Of a stretch of DNA of 64,000 bases, positions 63,207-64,000 are shown piece by piece (within the stretch, counting starts at the first letter, position 1; each line of letters opens with the position of its first letter). This DNA comes from Skeletonema tropicum. Its lineage: Eukaryota > Bacillariophyta > Thalassiosirophyceae > Thalassiosirales > Thalassiosiraceae. Below the pieces are notes generated by a model. That model did no database searches, was not told the DNA's origin, and saw only the letters and a program-made list of their open reading frames with translations. The DNA is taken from NCBI GenBank assembly GCA_037178625.1, contig CM074129.1:2852001-2916000 (forward strand), written 5' to 3'. Made by a program: the position numbers and the translations under genes.

Positions 63207-64000
63207 TTAATCACTATCTTCGTCATCACTTCCATCACTACTATCTTCGTCACTGCTCTCATCTAGCCATTCTAAAAAGTCCTGTGTCGGCTGTTGCCAA
63301 AACAACGCACTCCTCGAACTGTCTGTTCCTTCCTCCTTCCTTTCTTCAGCCCACTGAAAGATTGCCACCTCGTTTACAATCTCTTTGTCGTGCAAAGTTT
63401 GCAATACAAATCGGAATGCAGGCTCCTTTCCAAGTACATCTGCGGCCTTTCCATTACCGAGAGCCATCGTTTCAAGAGCGTGAATAATGGCCTTTTCTTC
63501 CTCTGATCCCATGCAAATGGAGTGGAAAAGTTGTTGCCAGTATTCAAGAGCTTTCTTTAGCGATACAACCAACTTTCCTGGAGATGGAACAGTGTCAGGG
63601 TATCCCTCCAAAACTTTATCCATCACTGCCATCATGGCACCTTTGCAACAATCAGAGTAGGTTGCATTTTGACTGAATTTGAAGGAGTTGAGTTCAATTC
63701 GTAGGTTCTCCACTGGACTGGAAGTTTCATGCTCGAGACAAATGTCACGCAGTTCCTGTACGACATCTACTCCCTTTTGACGTCCTGTAATTTGCATTCC
63801 ATCCTCATCAAGATGCGAGAAAGTGTTGGCATCGGTATTTGTGTCACCAATGTCATCGGCCCACTGATCTCCCATATCCATATCGTCAACATCACTATCC
63901 ATGTCATCGAGACTGAAGCCATCGTCTTCGTCTTCCATTTGCATCTTTTTCCATTTCTTGTACAGCAACGTCATGTCATATCCAATACTTTCACTCTTCA
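63207..64000 (-). CDS. EIF2B5: Translation initiation factor eIF2B epsilon, C-terminal part
   Basis: The frame is open from the window edge (KSESIGYDMTLLYKKWKKMQ) to the stop at 63207, so the N-terminal nucleotidyltransferase and hexapeptide domains lie beyond base 64000. Visible are an acidic linker (FSLDDMDSDVDDMDMGDQWA) and the W2/eIF5C HEAT-like domain: LRIELNSFKFSQNATYSDCC, LKKALEYWQQLFHSICMGSE, EEKAIIHALETMALGNGKAA. It ends in two aromatic-acidic boxes (FQWAEERKEE and FLEWLDESSDEDSSDGSDDE). This domain of the epsilon subunit catalyses GDP-GTP exchange on eIF2. The methionine at 63974 is internal, not the start. Confidence 0.88.
   Translation of the reverse strand, partial: KSESIGYDMTLLYKKWKKMQMEDEDDGFSLDDMDSDVDDMDMGDQWADDIGDTNTDANTFSHLDEDGMQITGRQKGVDVVQELRDICLEHETSSPVENLRIELNSFKFSQNATYSDCCKGAMMAVMDKVLEGYPDTVPSPGKLVVSLKKALEYWQQLFHSICMGSEEEKAIIHALETMALGNGKAADVLGKEPAFRFVLQTLHDKEIVNEVAIFQWAEERKEEGTDSSRSALFWQQPTQDFLEWLDESSDEDSSDGSDDEDSD

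Overview
The window looks like nuclear DNA of a diatom, probably a centric (Thalassiosira-like) species. Introns are short (about 60-200 bp) with GT..AG ends. N-termini are signal-peptide-like with plastid-type AF junctions (for example CWAFSP). The LTR element is of the diatom copia type. Several families seen here are typical of diatoms, such as cyclophilin-like coiled-coil proteins and serine-rich or cysteine-rich surface proteins. The species call is inference; the eukaryotic and stramenopile character is well supported.

Layout. 1-3.7 kb: the 3' part of an RGG-box protein, a CoA-binding protein, a small coiled-coil protein and a UBX membrane protein. 3.8-8.2 kb: three non-autonomous DNA elements (a Stowaway-like MITE, a 1.65-kb TIR element, a hAT MITE) around a zinc-ribbon, possibly nuclease-like gene. 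8.5-22.4 kb: mostly housekeeping genes, namely an inverted pair of nearly identical V-ATPase subunit c genes, mitochondrial bL34, a luminal kinase-like protein, a DnaJ protein, ARV1, tRNA-Leu(CAA), RPL12 and a membrane protein cut by a 500-N gap. 22.9-30.6 kb: a satellite of 184-188 bp units, split by a 2.6-kb internally deleted copia-type element with intact ends and target-site duplication. 30.8-43.9 kb: a second DnaJ gene plus relics of many mobile elements and genes (PIF1-type helicase, PIF/Harbinger transposase, Crypton-like tyrosine recombinase, bestrophin, a duplicated DnaJ 5' region), with a membrane protein and an M50-like protease between them. 44.1-64 kb: a gene-dense block with a RING-H2 E3, a JmjN/JmjC histone demethylase, RPT6, UBC12, GTP cyclohydrolase I, a cyclophilin-like protein, a serine-rich disordered protein, a cysteine-rich type II membrane protein and the C-terminal end of eIF2B epsilon.

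Several genes bear on protein turnover (UBX/Cdc48 adaptor, RING-H2, RPT6, UBC12), but as single genes without operon logic. The one suggestive pairing is RPT6 and UBC12 head to head over about 160 bp. At least seven otherwise convincing genes need a one-base frame correction, often in a homopolymer, so the assembly probably carries indel errors.

I saw no clear new defence or biosynthetic system. The most unusual features are the inverted V-ATPase c pair (intron in one copy only), the satellite with its precisely inserted deleted retroelement, the duplicated DnaJ promoter interrupted by a Crypton-like element, and several apparently unclassified TIR elements.
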